Shown here: piece by piece, positions 1 through 8,948 of the stretch
How positions within the stretch are numbered: the first letter of the stretch is position 1
Layout of the letters: each line of letters starts with the position of its first letter
Assembly: GCA_902834965.1 (NCBI GenBank)
Contig: CADFKY010000007.1
Coordinates: forward strand, 1-23,991
Direction: 5' to 3'
Length of the DNA stretch: 23,991 bases
From: Veillonellaceae bacterium
Lineage (GTDB): Bacteria; Bacillota_C; Negativicutes; Veillonellales; Veillonellaceae
Made by a program: the position numbers and the translations under genes
Notes under the pieces: model-generated
What the model was told of the DNA's origin: nothing
The model's database searches: none
Seen by the model: only the letters and a program-made list of their open reading frames with translations

Positions 1-851
1 TCGCTACAGAAGCAGGCGTACAATTCGCTACAGCTATGGCTATCTTCATGACATCCGTAGTTATTGCTATTGCATCTATTTCTAATGATAACTTGCAAGA
101 CTTGAAAACAGGTCAACTCGTTGGTGCTACACCTTGGCGTCAACAAATTGCGTTGTTACTTGGCTCTGTAGCTGGTGCAGTTGCAATTGCTCCTGTTCTT
201 AACTTGCTTTACCAAGCATATGGCTTTACAGGTGCGTTACCACGTGCTGAAATGGATCCTAATGCTGCATTATCCGCACCACAAGCAACTTTGATGACTA
301 CAATTGCTCAAGGTATCTTCAGCTCCAGCATGGATTGGAACTACATCTTGATCGGCGTTGGTGTTGGCGTAGTAGCAATCATCGTTAACTTGATTCTTAA
401 GAGCACAACAGCTTCTTTAACATTGCCTCCATTGGCAGTTGGTATGGGTATTTACTTACCTCCAACATTGGAAGTACCTCTTATCTTAGGTTCTTTCATT
501 AGCTACTTTGTAGGCCGTTACCTAGTAGCTCGTGCTAAAATGCGTGCTGGCGAACTCGCTGAGTACGATGTTGAACAATCTAACCGCCGTGGCGTTCTCT
601 TCGCTTCTGGTTTGATTGTTGGTGAAAGCTTGATTGGTGTAATCATAGCTGTTATTATTGTATTGTCTGTTACAACTGGTGGTGGTGAATCTCCACTTGA
701 ATTAGTAGGCCCTCAATTTGAAAGCACAGCACAATGGTTAGGATTGCTTGCATTCATCTTCGCTGGTTTATACCTTGTTCGTCGCGTTGTAGCACACAAA
801 TTCAATAAAGAAGAAGCTTTAGCAATGAAAGCTGAGCAAGAACAACAATAA
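1..851 (+). CDS. OPT family oligopeptide transporter, 3' part (5' end outside window)
   Basis: The reading frame is open from the first base of the window (codons begin at base 3), so the ATG at 36 is internal and the gene begins upstream. The visible 280 or so residues are very hydrophobic, with several predicted membrane spans. They include NDNLQDLKTGQLVGATPW, a segment I recognise from bacterial OPT (oligopeptide/metal-chelate) transporters, followed by repeated Gly-rich helices. The C-terminus is a short charged cytoplasmic tail rich in Glu and Gln. OPT proteins are inner-membrane proton-coupled importers of small peptides or metal chelates; the substrate cannot be read from this fragment. 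The next gene starts only 10 bases after the stop behind AGAGG, so the two are probably co-transcribed. Confidence 0.85.
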   Translation, partial: ATEAGVQFATAMAIFMTSVVIAIASISNDNLQDLKTGQLVGATPWRQQIALLLGSVAGAVAIAPVLNLLYQAYGFTGALPRAEMDPNAALSAPQATLMTTIAQGIFSSSMDWNYILIGVGVGVVAIIVNLILKSTTASLTLPPLAVGMGIYLPPTLEVPLILGSFISYFVGRYLVARAKMRAGELAEYDVEQSNRRGVLFASGLIVGESLIGVIIAVIIVLSVTTGGGESPLELVGPQFESTAQWLGLLAFIFAGLYLVRRVVAHKFNKEEALAMKAEQEQQ

Positions 852-861
852 GAGGTAAACA

Positions 862-1704
862 ATGAAATTAAAACAGTCTGTACTCATCATGATGGCTGCT
901 GCGTTGCCAGTGGTATCCTTCGCAGCAAGCGAAATTCCTGTAACTAAAGACACTGCTACAGTACAAGCAGCTCCAGCTGATACGAATAAAGTAAATCGTA
1001 ACGATTTAACATATCGTATTTCTAGCACTGCTACACCAGAGCAAAACCGTGCGTTACGCTCTGTAGCAACAAAAGTTGATCGCAATGCAGTTGAAGTGGT
1101 AGCACCAAATGCGGACCGTTACATGGACCGCAAAGAGGTGGCTGTATCTCCAGTGGAATCCACTACAGATCATCTTGATCTAGTGTTCCCAACAGTTAAA
1201 TCTGTTAGCCCAACTGTAGAAAAAGCAATCAATAATACTATCAAAAAATACGTTGCAAAAGTACAAAACGACGTAGAAAAATTGAATGCCAAAGAAGCTG
1301 ATAAAACAAATGTAGTAATGTACTACGATGTTAAAACAGACAAAAATGGTATTTTCAGTGTATTGATTCATACGTACACAATGCGCGACCGTGATGCGAA
1401 TGGTGTCAACTATGTAAAAGGCTTCACATTCAACACTACAACCGGTCGTCAATTATCCTTGTATGACCTTGGTGGTCTTAATAAAAAAGAATTAGTGAAT
1501 GCTATCGACAATAATCAAGATGTGAAAAATCAATTAGGCGGCGAAGTAAACATCGATAAAATGCCTACTGAATTCTACACAACTGATGATTATTCCGTTG
1601 TAATGGTTTTACAACAAGACGTGGATACAATCCACAGTGCAGGTACTGTATATGTACCAGTTGGTAACTTACGTGACCGCCAAAATGATGTAACAAAAAA
1701 ATAA
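862..1704 (+). CDS. Secreted DUF3298/RsiV-like protein
   Basis: This 280-residue protein has a Sec signal peptide at about residues 1-22 (basic start, hydrophobic core, SFAA cleavage region) and no further membrane segment, so it should be periplasmic or exported. After a low-complexity Ala/Thr/Val region, residues about 100-275 resemble the DUF4163 plus DUF3298 pair found in RsiV-type anti-sigma factors and related lysozyme-binding envelope proteins. The signs are a PTV...AINNTIKKYV helix, KGFTFNTTTGRQLSLYDL, and the end motif with GTVYVPV. Unlike RsiV it has no N-terminal cytoplasmic domain or transmembrane anchor, and no sigma factor lies beside it, so an anti-sigma role is not supported. 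It probably shares a transcript with the upstream OPT transporter. Family call moderately sure, function unknown. Confidence 0.7.
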   Translation: MKLKQSVLIMMAAALPVVSFAASEIPVTKDTATVQAAPADTNKVNRNDLTYRISSTATPEQNRALRSVATKVDRNAVEVVAPNADRYMDRKEVAVSPVESTTDHLDLVFPTVKSVSPTVEKAINNTIKKYVAKVQNDVEKLNAKEADKTNVVMYYDVKTDKNGIFSVLIHTYTMRDRDANGVNYVKGFTFNTTTGRQLSLYDLGGLNKKELVNAIDNNQDVKNQLGGEVNIDKMPTEFYTTDDYSVVMVLQQDVDTIHSAGTVYVPVGNLRDRQNDVTKK

Positions 1705-1760
1705 TCGAACTGTGTGAATTCGATTATGTGTGTATAGTAACAGCTGTTTAATTGTGAGAA

Positions 1761-1790
1761 GAACCGCTCCTTCGGGGGCGGTTCTTTTTT
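1761..1790 (+). terminator. Rho-independent terminator with UUCG tetraloop
   Basis: GAACCGCTCC (1761-1770), TTCG loop, GGGGCGGTTC (1775-1784; one G-T wobble), then six Ts. It closes the OPT/DUF3298 operon. Confidence 0.93.
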
Positions 1791-1850
1791 GTATTATAGC
1801 AATTAAAATATAAAGGGAGATTACTATTTAGCTTTGAATGAGGGTAAAAC

Positions 1851-1878
1851 AAAAAGCCGTGTAGCTACACGGCTTTTT
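1851..1878 (-). terminator. Bidirectional terminator downstream of the first SLH gene
   Basis: A perfect 28-base palindrome, AAAAAGCCGTGTA/GC-centred/TACACGGCTTTTT, has A- and T-runs at either end. It lies 19 bases past the stop of the minus-strand SLH gene and can also stop plus-strand read-through. Confidence 0.88.
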
Positions 1879-1896
1879 ATCGTTGCGATGATTTAA

Positions 1897-3279
1897 TTAT
1901 TTGTTTGTTGTGTCGTAGTAGTTTACGCGTGGAGGCAATGGGAATTGGATGGCTGCATCCGGTTTTACTGTCTCAGGTTGAGGTAACTGTACTACTACAT
2001 TATTTTTGAATTTCTTTTTGAAAGCTTTCACAGTGTCCTTTTGAACGGAGTCTGCTGTAATGATAAGAGCGCTTGTATCGTCGTTAGGACGGATGGAGAT
2101 GATGTTACCCTTTGGCTCTTTTGCTTTGTATAAATCAATAGCGTCAGATTGGTAATCTTCAAGTTGTGCTTGATTTAATTTGCCTTGAGATACAACAAGA
2201 GCACTTTCAAGTTGAGGATCTTGTGTTTCAGAGATTGCATGAGCAACAGCCTCTGCTTTTTTCTTATCTGTTAAAGACGCATGTAATTTGCCGCCATCCC
2301 AGAAGAGGGCACCGTCTTGACGGAATTTTGTGAAGTCGTTGCCATAGCCTAATGTTTTGTCGATGATAGTAGCTGTTTTATTTTCTACTTGTTGTTTGAA
2401 CAATGTGTTGTGGAATGCAAGCGCTTGTTCTGTTTGCGTCATGCGATACGCAATTTCAGCAGCTTCAGCACGTGTTACATATTTTTCAGGATTAAATAAT
2501 GTGCCAGGAGCGTAGTTTGTGAAGCCCAGGTATGCAAGTTCACGAACTGCATCTTGAGCCCAAGGAGCTACGAATTTTTGGTCTCCATAAGCAATATTAT
2601 CAAGTGCTGTTGGATCTTCTGTTGTATATCCTAAGTAGTGAATGTAGTTGTCTGCTACTACAGCAAACTCTTGGCGAGACATATATTTTTCTGGTTTGTA
2701 TGTGTTATCGCCATAACCGCTGATGATGTTTTTGCGTGCTACAGATTCGATAGCGAGGGCAGACCAACGATCGGATGTAATATCTTTAAATTTGCTAGAT
2801 AAGAATGCCGCTGTACCATCATCAGTGATGTTGTTGAAGAGGGCAGCTACTTCTTCACGAGTCATAGGTTGATTAGGTCGGAATGTACCGTCAGAATAAC
2901 CTTTCATTAGATTTGCTTTTGTTACCGTACTGATAGAGTTGGCAGCCCAGAAATCGCTAGGCACATCGGAGAAGATGTGGGCACGGATTTTTTGAATATC
3001 TTGTGGCGTACCAATAGATGTATTAACAACTACAGGAGTAGCAGCTTTAGCGACATCAAATTTATGAGCCTCTGCTTTAGTTGTTGCTACATTAGGAGCA
3101 TCTGTGTTTATAGTAACTGATTGCGTGGAGGCCACTGTAGGTGCTTCAACCTTTGTGGATGCTACTGCAGTGGCAGGAGTATGAGTTGTAGTATTTGCAG
3201 AAGCAAAACCGAAACTTGTTGCGGCTAATAATGTGCCGAGAACGAGGGCACGTAATGGGTAAGAGGTATTCTTGTACAT
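1897..3279 (-). CDS. SLH-domain envelope protein (paralogue 1)
   Basis: This 460-residue protein has a signal peptide at about residues 1-28 (ALVLGTLLAATSFGFASA) and a Thr/Val/Ala-rich linker to about 108. Three S-layer-homology domains follow at about 112-155, 168-215 and 235-285, with typical ends such as GYSDGTFRPNQPMTREE, GYGDNTYKPEKYMSRQE and FNPEKYVTRAEAAE. Residues about 290-460 form a domain I do not recognise, which is shared with the neighbouring paralogue (GALFWDGGKLHASL here, GVMYWRDNQLHVAL there). In Negativicutes, SLH domains bind polyamine-modified peptidoglycan, so a periplasmic peptidoglycan-bound protein is likely. No C-terminal porin barrel like OmpM is visible. The ATG is preceded by GGAAGG at good spacing. 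It is probably expressed separately from the upstream SLH gene, because a hairpin lies between them. Confidence 0.9.
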   Translation of the reverse strand: MYKNTSYPLRALVLGTLLAATSFGFASANTTTHTPATAVASTKVEAPTVASTQSVTINTDAPNVATTKAEAHKFDVAKAATPVVVNTSIGTPQDIQKIRAHIFSDVPSDFWAANSISTVTKANLMKGYSDGTFRPNQPMTREEVAALFNNITDDGTAAFLSSKFKDITSDRWSALAIESVARKNIISGYGDNTYKPEKYMSRQEFAVVADNYIHYLGYTTEDPTALDNIAYGDQKFVAPWAQDAVRELAYLGFTNYAPGTLFNPEKYVTRAEAAEIAYRMTQTEQALAFHNTLFKQQVENKTATIIDKTLGYGNDFTKFRQDGALFWDGGKLHASLTDKKKAEAVAHAISETQDPQLESALVVSQGKLNQAQLEDYQSDAIDLYKAKEPKGNIISIRPNDDTSALIITADSVQKDTVKAFKKKFKNNVVVQLPQPETVKPDAAIQFPLPPRVNYYDTTNK

Positions 3280-3404
3280 AAAAATCCTTCCTAATTATGG
3301 TAAAGGCTAGTGCCAAGTAGCCATAGAATATAAACTTTCACCAACAATAAAATCTATATTCATTATATAGCGAATAATAGGGCATGCATAGTGATATAAA
3401 CAAA

Positions 3405-3432
3405 GCAGCGTAATACTAAGCGTATACGCTGC
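3405..3432 (-). terminator. Probable terminator of the second SLH gene
   Basis: On the minus strand GCAGCGTA and TACGCTGC (plus positions 3425-3432 and 3405-3412) pair around a 12-base loop. TTTGTTTATA follows. It lies about 25 bases past the stop at 3457. The T-tract is interrupted, so strength is uncertain. Confidence 0.6.
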
Positions 3433-3456
3433 CTTGGCTAGTTGAGTGAACGTCGA

Positions 3457-5271
3457 TTAGCGTTTTACTGTCATTTTTACTTTGGAACCGAATAATTTTG
3501 AGATTCCTTGTTGAGTTGCTTTAGATGCAGTTGTTACAACAGCGTAAAGTTGGTTGTTTTCTACATCTGGGAATGTAGCTAGAATTGTACCAGCTTTTTC
3601 GTTTTTGTTGTAATAGTTGCGGAAGTTCGCATCGATTGCATCGTATTCAGTTTGGCTGTATTGGGATGGTTCAACTACAACGTAGTTATTTACAGTGGAA
3701 TCACCACGTGCTGCAAGGTTTGCTTTAACTGTGGAAATATCGCTATCTGTTTTCAAAGCTACGTGCAATTGATTGTCACGCCAGTACATTACACCATAAT
3801 CTTGGAAAGCATCTTCTGTTTTGTATGTTTTATTCAATTCAGCGAATACTTTATCTTCCAAAGCAGCTTGTTGTTTTTGATCAAGTGCTTTTAACGTGCT
3901 GCGACGAACAGGACGAACTGTGCGAGTGGGTTCAGTTTTTTGAGCTACTGCAGCATTTTTATTGCTCTTTACGTCTTTTTCAACTTTTTTTGCATCAGCT
4001 TTTACGGCTTTATCAGCTTTAGCTACAGCTTTTTTAGCATCTTTGCTTACTTTGGACGCATCCTTTTCTGCTGCTGTATCAGCTTTTTTTACATCTTCTT
4101 TTACAGCTGTTTCAGCTTTTGCTTCAGTTGTAGTATGTTTTGGTGTTGCAAGGCCAGCACCATTAAGCATACGGTTCAAGATTGTTGCCGCTTGTGCTCT
4201 TGTTACAGGTTGTTTAGGGTTGAAGTTTTCAGTCGCTCCAGATGCTACGATGCCACGTTGTGCCATGTATTGGATGTCTGCCAAGTAAGCAGAGGAGATG
4301 CTAGCTTCATCTTTAAATGTTACTTTTTCTGTTTTTACAGGTGTAGAAAGATTCAATTTTTTTGCTAGGCTAGCAGCAGAAGCAACGAATTGTTCGCGGT
4401 CCATAGTTTTGCTAGGTGTGAAAGCTGTTTTAGATGTGCCTTCCATTACGCCTGCAGCACTTACTAATTTGATAGCAGAGCTAGACCAACGATCTGCTTC
4501 TACATCAGAGTAAGAAGTAGAGGCCTCTTTAGTTACGATATCAGCTAATTCTTGTTCGTTTAAGTTATGTTGTAATACTTTACCATAAATAGCAGCAGCT
4601 TGTTCACGAGTGATTTGTGCACTAGGTTTGAATGTATTATCAGCATAACCAGAAAGGTAACCAGCTTGTGTCATTGCTTGGATAGCATCGCGAGCCCAGT
4701 TATCTTTTGTGTCAGGGTATATACCAGCAGGTAAGTTTTCTTTAGCTTTTACAGCTTTTTTACCTTCTACCTTAGCAGCATCTTCTTTTACATCGTTTTT
4801 AACAGATGTATCAACGCGTTTAGCGTCATTTTTTACAGAAGTGTCAACACGTTTTGCATCATTTTTCACAGATGTATCTACACGCTTAGCATCGGCTTTA
4901 GCGGATGTATTAGCATGTTTTGCATCATGTTTTACAACTGTAGTGCCATGTTTAGCATCATTTTTTACGGATGTATCAACGCGTTTAGCGTCGTTTTTCA
5001 CAGATGTATCAACGCGTTTAGCATCATTTTTTACAGATGTATCTACACGTTTAGCATCATTTTTAACAGAAGTATCAACGCGTTTAGCGTCGTTTTTTAC
5101 AGATGTGTCTACACGGTGTTCATCAGCTTTAGCTGCTACTTCAGCTTTATTAGCTGTAGCAGATATTTCAGATTTTACATGAGCCGCAGTTGTTTCGGCG
5201 TGAGCCATGCCGAATGTGGAACCGAGGGCTAATGTAATAGCTAAGGATAAGGATAATTTATTTAGTTTCAT
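3457..5271 (-). CDS. SLH-domain envelope protein with Lys/Ala-rich repeats (paralogue 2)
   Basis: The ATG at 5271 was chosen because AAAGGAG lies eight bases before it; an in-frame TTG at 5289 overlaps that ribosome-binding site. The 604-residue product starts with a signal peptide (MKLNKLSLSLAITLALG, cleavage near MAHA). Residues about 50-170 are eleven 11-residue repeats of the form DAKRVDTSVKN, with copies 7 and 8 divergent. SLH domains follow at about 194-245, 258-305 and 320-370. A second Lys/Ala-rich segment (about 375-450) leads to a C-terminal domain (about 465-604) homologous to that of the adjacent paralogue. The highly charged repeat should form an extended or helical spacer between the processed N-terminus and the peptidoglycan-binding SLH part. 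Location is most likely periplasmic or at the peptidoglycan-outer membrane interface; the exact role is unknown. Confidence 0.9.
   Translation of the reverse strand: MKLNKLSLSLAITLALGSTFGMAHAETTAAHVKSEISATANKAEVAAKADEHRVDTSVKNDAKRVDTSVKNDAKRVDTSVKNDAKRVDTSVKNDAKRVDTSVKNDAKHGTTVVKHDAKHANTSAKADAKRVDTSVKNDAKRVDTSVKNDAKRVDTSVKNDVKEDAAKVEGKKAVKAKENLPAGIYPDTKDNWARDAIQAMTQAGYLSGYADNTFKPSAQITREQAAAIYGKVLQHNLNEQELADIVTKEASTSYSDVEADRWSSSAIKLVSAAGVMEGTSKTAFTPSKTMDREQFVASAASLAKKLNLSTPVKTEKVTFKDEASISSAYLADIQYMAQRGIVASGATENFNPKQPVTRAQAATILNRMLNGAGLATPKHTTTEAKAETAVKEDVKKADTAAEKDASKVSKDAKKAVAKADKAVKADAKKVEKDVKSNKNAAVAQKTEPTRTVRPVRRSTLKALDQKQQAALEDKVFAELNKTYKTEDAFQDYGVMYWRDNQLHVALKTDSDISTVKANLAARGDSTVNNYVVVEPSQYSQTEYDAIDANFRNYYNKNEKAGTILATFPDVENNQLYAVVTTASKATQQGISKLFGSKVKMTVKR
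4762..5124 (-). repeat. Eleven 33-bp tandem repeats inside the second SLH gene
   Basis: The unit encodes DAKRVDTSVKN. Copies 2-6 and 9-11 are identical in protein, copy 1 differs slightly (DEH start), and copies 7 and 8 diverge (DAKHGTTVVKH, DAKHANTSAKA). At DNA level the copies differ mainly at synonymous sites. The 33-bp period keeps the frame, so copy-number change would alter spacer length without breaking the gene. Confidence 0.95.
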
Positions 5272-5289
5272 TGAAAAGGCTCCTTTCAA

Positions 5290-5794
5290 ACTATACTTAT
5301 ATAAAATAAATTATAACACTTTTTAAATTTATACACTACTATAAGAAAATGTAATATATGAGGATAAAAATTACATGAATTTGGTGTTTCTCTGTCATTT
5401 ATATAAATATTCAATGAATTATAGGTAAATTACGACATACATTACTCTAAAATACATGAAATGATAAACATTCCCAAAATCTAGATTTTATGTGGCTTTC
5501 ACAAGAAAAATTTATAAATAGAATGGCATTTGTGATAAAATGCAATGTTTGTTATTACAAAAAGTCATAACGATATAAGAAATAAAAGGGTACATACGAA
5601 TATAGCAATCCTTTGGACAATTTATATTGGATTAATTTATAATTATATCGATGAGCTTTTGAATATTTATTTGAAAGCATAAGTAATGTTCAAGGCGGAA
5701 ATTTAGTCGAAAAATTCACTATTAATCTTGCCATAACACATACATATCAAAATTTTTTATTAGGTTAAGTACTAGAAAAGACGAGGACGATAAT
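5290..5794. other. AT-rich divergent intergenic region between the SLH gene and lutA
   Basis: About 500 bases without a convincing ORF, hairpin or known RNA. It must hold the divergent promoters of the second SLH gene (-) and lutABC (+). The best plus-strand candidate is TGTGATAAAAT at 5531-5541 (extended -10, TAAAAT hexamer), which would give a leader of about 250 bases. A weaker TTGGAC (5613-5618) and TATAAT (5638-5643) pair has a 19-base spacer. Base composition is so AT-rich that chance matches are expected. Confidence 0.4.
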
Positions 5795-6532
5795 ATGAAA
5801 ATTCATCTTTTCCAACAGTGTTTGATTGACATGTTCTACCCACATGTAGGTATGGCTGGTGTAGAAGTACTTGAAAGATTAGGTTGCGAGCTCGTAGTTC
5901 CTAAGAAACAAGTATGTTGTGGCCAAATGTTCACTAACTCTGGTTACAATGACGCAGCTATGGATGCCATTAAGAATACAATCGAATGCTTCGAGAACGC
6001 TGAATATGTAGTCAGCATGTCCGGCTCTTGTGCATTTGCTATTCGTGACGAATACCAACATTTCTTGGAAGGTCAACCTGAATGGCAAAAACGCGCAGAA
6101 AAATTGAGCGGTAAAATTTATGAATTCACTGAATTCATTACTGATGTATTAGGTGTTGAAGATGTAGGGGCTCGTTTCAACGAATCCGTTACATATCATA
6201 CATCTTGCCACGTTACTCGTTTGATGGGTGTTAAAGAACCTCCATTCAAACTCCTTAGAAATGTTAAAGATATCAACTTGATTGAATTACCACGTGCAGA
6301 CCGTTGCTGTGGTTTCGGCGGTACATTCTCCGTTAAGAACCCTGAAATTAGTGAAGTTATGACACGCGAAAAAGCCTTGGAAATCGCTGGCACAGGTGCT
6401 AACGTTATTTCTGGTTCTGACCAAGCGTGCTTGATGAACATCGCTGGTATGCTTGACCGTCTTCATAAAGAAGGCGAAATCGATCGCCGTATCAAAGTAA
6501 TGCATATTGCTGAAATCTTAAACTGCCGTTAA
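5795..6532 (+). CDS. lutA: LutA: Fe-S subunit of L-lactate oxidation complex
   Basis: The 245-residue size matches LutA/YkgE-type proteins. Two cysteine-rich CCG motifs are visible: CCGQMFTNSG at residues 41-50 and RCCGFGG, with the cysteine pair at 171-172. These are the cluster-binding signature also seen in GlcF and heterodisulfide reductase HdrB. There is no signal peptide, so it is a cytoplasmic or membrane-associated subunit. LutABC together oxidise L-lactate to pyruvate; for an organism living on lactate this is a central energy step. GAGGA precedes the ATG. lutB follows after 12 bases containing AAGGAGGAG, and the order lutA-lutB-lutC is the standard one. Confidence 0.93.
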   Translation: MKIHLFQQCLIDMFYPHVGMAGVEVLERLGCELVVPKKQVCCGQMFTNSGYNDAAMDAIKNTIECFENAEYVVSMSGSCAFAIRDEYQHFLEGQPEWQKRAEKLSGKIYEFTEFITDVLGVEDVGARFNESVTYHTSCHVTRLMGVKEPPFKLLRNVKDINLIELPRADRCCGFGGTFSVKNPEISEVMTREKALEIAGTGANVISGSDQACLMNIAGMLDRLHKEGEIDRRIKVMHIAEILNCR

Positions 6533-6544
6533 GGAGGAGACGAC

Positions 6545-7990
6545 ATGGCACTTATATATGACAATCGCCCCTATAAAACACGTATAAAAGAATGTTTGGC
6601 TGATGATTTCAAAGTTGCAGCTATCAAAAAAGCACAAGACGTGTTTTATGATAAACGTAATACAGTAGTTGCGGACGTTCCTGAATGGTTAGATTTCCGC
6701 GCAGAAGCAGCTAAGCTTCGTGATCACGTGCTTAATAATTTGGATTACTATGTAAACCAATTTGCTGAAAACGCTGAAAAAGCTGGTTCTAAAGTTCACT
6801 TTGCATTCGACGATAAAGAAGCGACTCAAATCGCTTTAGATATCCTTCGTGAACGCGAAGCTAAAATGATCGTTAAATCCAAAACTATCTTAACTGAAGA
6901 AATTGGTTTGAACGAAGTTCTTGAAGAAGCTGGTATCGAAGTAAACGAAACTGACTTGGCTGAATTCATTTTGCAAACAGCAGTGAGCCCACCATCTCAT
7001 ATCGTTGTACCAGGCCTTCACTTTGAACGTAACAAAATCCGCGAAATTTTCGCTGAAAAATTAGGTTACACTGGCACTGAAAACCCTACAGAAATGACTC
7101 ACTTCGTACGTGGTTATGTACGTGAGCGCTTCTTGAAAGCTGACGTAGGTGTTAATGGTTGTAACTTTGCGGTAGCTGCATCCGGTACTTGTACTATCGT
7201 TTCCAACGAAGGTAACGGTCGTATGTCTAGCTCCATTCCTAAGACTCAATTGATCTTCTTAGGTACAGAACGTATCGTTCCTGACTTCAAAGCTCTTGAC
7301 GTTATGATGGAAATGTTGAACCGCTCTGCAGTAGGTTCTAAAATTTCCAACTACTTCTCCATGATGACTGGCCCTGGTCGTGCTGGTGAAGCAGACGGTC
7401 CTGAAGAAACTCATATCATCATTATCGATAACGGCCGTTCCGGTATCTTAGGTGGTACATTCCAAGAAATGTTACGTTGTATCCGTTGTGGTGCATGTAT
7501 GAATATTTGTCCTGTATACCGTCACATCTCTGGTCACGGTTATGGCTCTGTATATCCAGGTCCAATGGGTGCTGTATTGACTCCATTGTTCAAAGGTTAC
7601 GAAGTAGCAGGCGATCTTCCATATGCGTCTACATTGTGCGGTGCATGTACAGAAAACTGTCCAGTAGCTATTCCATTGCATGAATTATTGATGGAACACC
7701 GTCATATTATGGCTGACATCGAAAAAACTCGTCCAAAAGCAGAAGAAGCAATCTTCACTGCAGCAGCTAAGATGTTTGGTAACTCCACATTATTCGACCT
7801 TGGCACAAAAGCTGGCGCTATCGGTATGAACTTGATTAGTAACAAAGAAGGCAATATGCCTACTTGGACTCAAGCAATTCCAGTTATGAACGGCTGGACT
7901 AAATCCAAAGAAATGGGTACATTGAAGTTCAAAAAATTCCGTGACTTATATGCTGAACATGAAAAGAACAAGAAGAAGGAGAAAAAATAA
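6545..7990 (+). CDS. lutB: LutB: ferredoxin-type Fe-S/LUD subunit of lactate oxidation complex
   Basis: This 481-residue protein has an N-terminal LUD (lactate utilization) domain over roughly residues 60-300. Two cysteine clusters follow: CIRCGACMNICP with Cys312, 315, 318 and 322 (a complete 4Fe-4S site), and CGACTENCP with Cys365, 368 and 372. The C-terminus has the DUF3390-like tail usual in LutB/YkgF. It probably passes electrons from lactate oxidation through its clusters. Its TAA shares one base with the ATG of lutC (TAATG at 7988-7992), which implies translational coupling. The C-terminus is strongly lysine-rich (KNKKKEKK). Confidence 0.94.
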   Translation: MALIYDNRPYKTRIKECLADDFKVAAIKKAQDVFYDKRNTVVADVPEWLDFRAEAAKLRDHVLNNLDYYVNQFAENAEKAGSKVHFAFDDKEATQIALDILREREAKMIVKSKTILTEEIGLNEVLEEAGIEVNETDLAEFILQTAVSPPSHIVVPGLHFERNKIREIFAEKLGYTGTENPTEMTHFVRGYVRERFLKADVGVNGCNFAVAASGTCTIVSNEGNGRMSSSIPKTQLIFLGTERIVPDFKALDVMMEMLNRSAVGSKISNYFSMMTGPGRAGEADGPEETHIIIIDNGRSGILGGTFQEMLRCIRCGACMNICPVYRHISGHGYGSVYPGPMGAVLTPLFKGYEVAGDLPYASTLCGACTENCPVAIPLHELLMEHRHIMADIEKTRPKAEEAIFTAAAKMFGNSTLFDLGTKAGAIGMNLISNKEGNMPTWTQAIPVMNGWTKSKEMGTLKFKKFRDLYAEHEKNKKKEKK

Positions 7991-8718
7991 TGGATGAAGC
8001 TAAACGTAAACAATTTATTGCACGTTTATCTCGTGCATTAGGCCGTGATCAAGAAATGTGCCCTGCATTCGTAGAGGGCTTTGATTACAGCCATGGTCCT
8101 CAAGAAACTATGTTCAAAGATTTGAATAAAGATCAAATTTTGACAATGTTTAAGGAACAATGTCAACGTGTTGGTACAAAATTCGTTGAAACTACACCTG
8201 ATAAATTAGGTGAAACAATTTTGGCAGCTATTGAAGACTGGGGTAACGGTAAAGTTGTATTCCCAAGTGTTCCAGAAGTAGAAGAATATAAATTAAAAGA
8301 ATTATTCGAACAAGATGCAGCTAATAATGGCGGCATTCGTACATACTTCCAATGGGATCCAGCTAAAGGTCGTGAAGAATGTATTTCTAATACTGCCAAT
8401 GCAGATATCGGTATTACATTCCCATACTGCGGTATTGCTGAAACTGCTACTGTAGTACAAGCGTCTGGTGAAGAATCTGGCCGTGCTATCAGCTTGTTGC
8501 CTACTACACATATCGCTGTATTGTACACTGATACAATTAACCCACGTATGACTCAAACAATGGAACATTTGGCTGAACGTTATCACAACGATCCATCCAA
8601 CTTCCCTACAAATATCTGCTTGATTTCTGGGCCATCCCGTACAGCTGATATTGAGTTGGTTACTGTAGATGGTGCTCATGGTCCTATCCAAGTAACTTAC
8701 GTTTTAGTTAACAGATAA
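7990..8718 (+). CDS. lutC: LutC: LUD-domain subunit of lactate oxidation complex
   Basis: This 242-residue LUD-domain protein has no cysteine clusters, as expected for LutC/YkgG. Recognisable family segments include ADIGITFPYCGIAETATVV and ICLISGPSRTADIEL near the C-terminus, the second being the conserved SGPS-(K/R)TADIE motif. It starts within the stop codon of lutB and ends the operon, with a terminator 37 bases downstream. No lactate permease (lutP/lldP) or lutR-type regulator is next to the operon in this window. Confidence 0.94.
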   Translation: MDEAKRKQFIARLSRALGRDQEMCPAFVEGFDYSHGPQETMFKDLNKDQILTMFKEQCQRVGTKFVETTPDKLGETILAAIEDWGNGKVVFPSVPEVEEYKLKELFEQDAANNGGIRTYFQWDPAKGREECISNTANADIGITFPYCGIAETATVVQASGEESGRAISLLPTTHIAVLYTDTINPRMTQTMEHLAERYHNDPSNFPTNICLISGPSRTADIELVTVDGAHGPIQVTYVLVNR

Positions 8719-8754
8719 TCCTATAACTAGGTAGTGTTATAACTAAATATATTT

Positions 8755-8786
8755 AAAGGTGATCTTCCTATGGAAGGTCACCTTTT
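8755..8786 (+). terminator. Terminator of lutABC
   Basis: AAAGGTGATCTTCC (8755-8768), loop TAT, GGAAGGTCACCTTT (8772-8785; one wobble), with the T-run continuing. Confidence 0.92.
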
Positions 8787-8920
8787 TATATGCGTAACTT
8801 TCTGCTGTGATATAGGGCATCTTGAAAAGGCAGAGGTATCGGTATATCAATGGAGATTAACATATTTATAAAACTTGCAGAATCCGCATAGAAAAACTTA
8901 TATAATTTAAATTATTTTAC

Positions 8921-8948
8921 TTGTAAATTTTTCGATATATGATATACT
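8921..8948 (+). promoter_or_regulatory. Promoter of the tcyP-like gene
   Basis: TTGTAA (8921-8926), a 16-base spacer and TATACT (8943-8948), with an extended -10 (TATG-A-TATACT). The predicted start near 8955 leaves a leader of about 40 bases to the ATG at 8994. Confidence 0.7.

Noticed and set aside
862..1704. Anti-sigma factor RsiV
   Set aside because: It shares the DUF3298-like domain but has a cleavable signal peptide, no transmembrane anchor with a cytoplasmic domain, and no sigma factor partner nearby.
4762..5124. Regular 33-bp repeats resembling a CRISPR array
   Set aside because: There are no unique spacers; the repeats are contiguous, in frame, and encode an 11-residue protein repeat.
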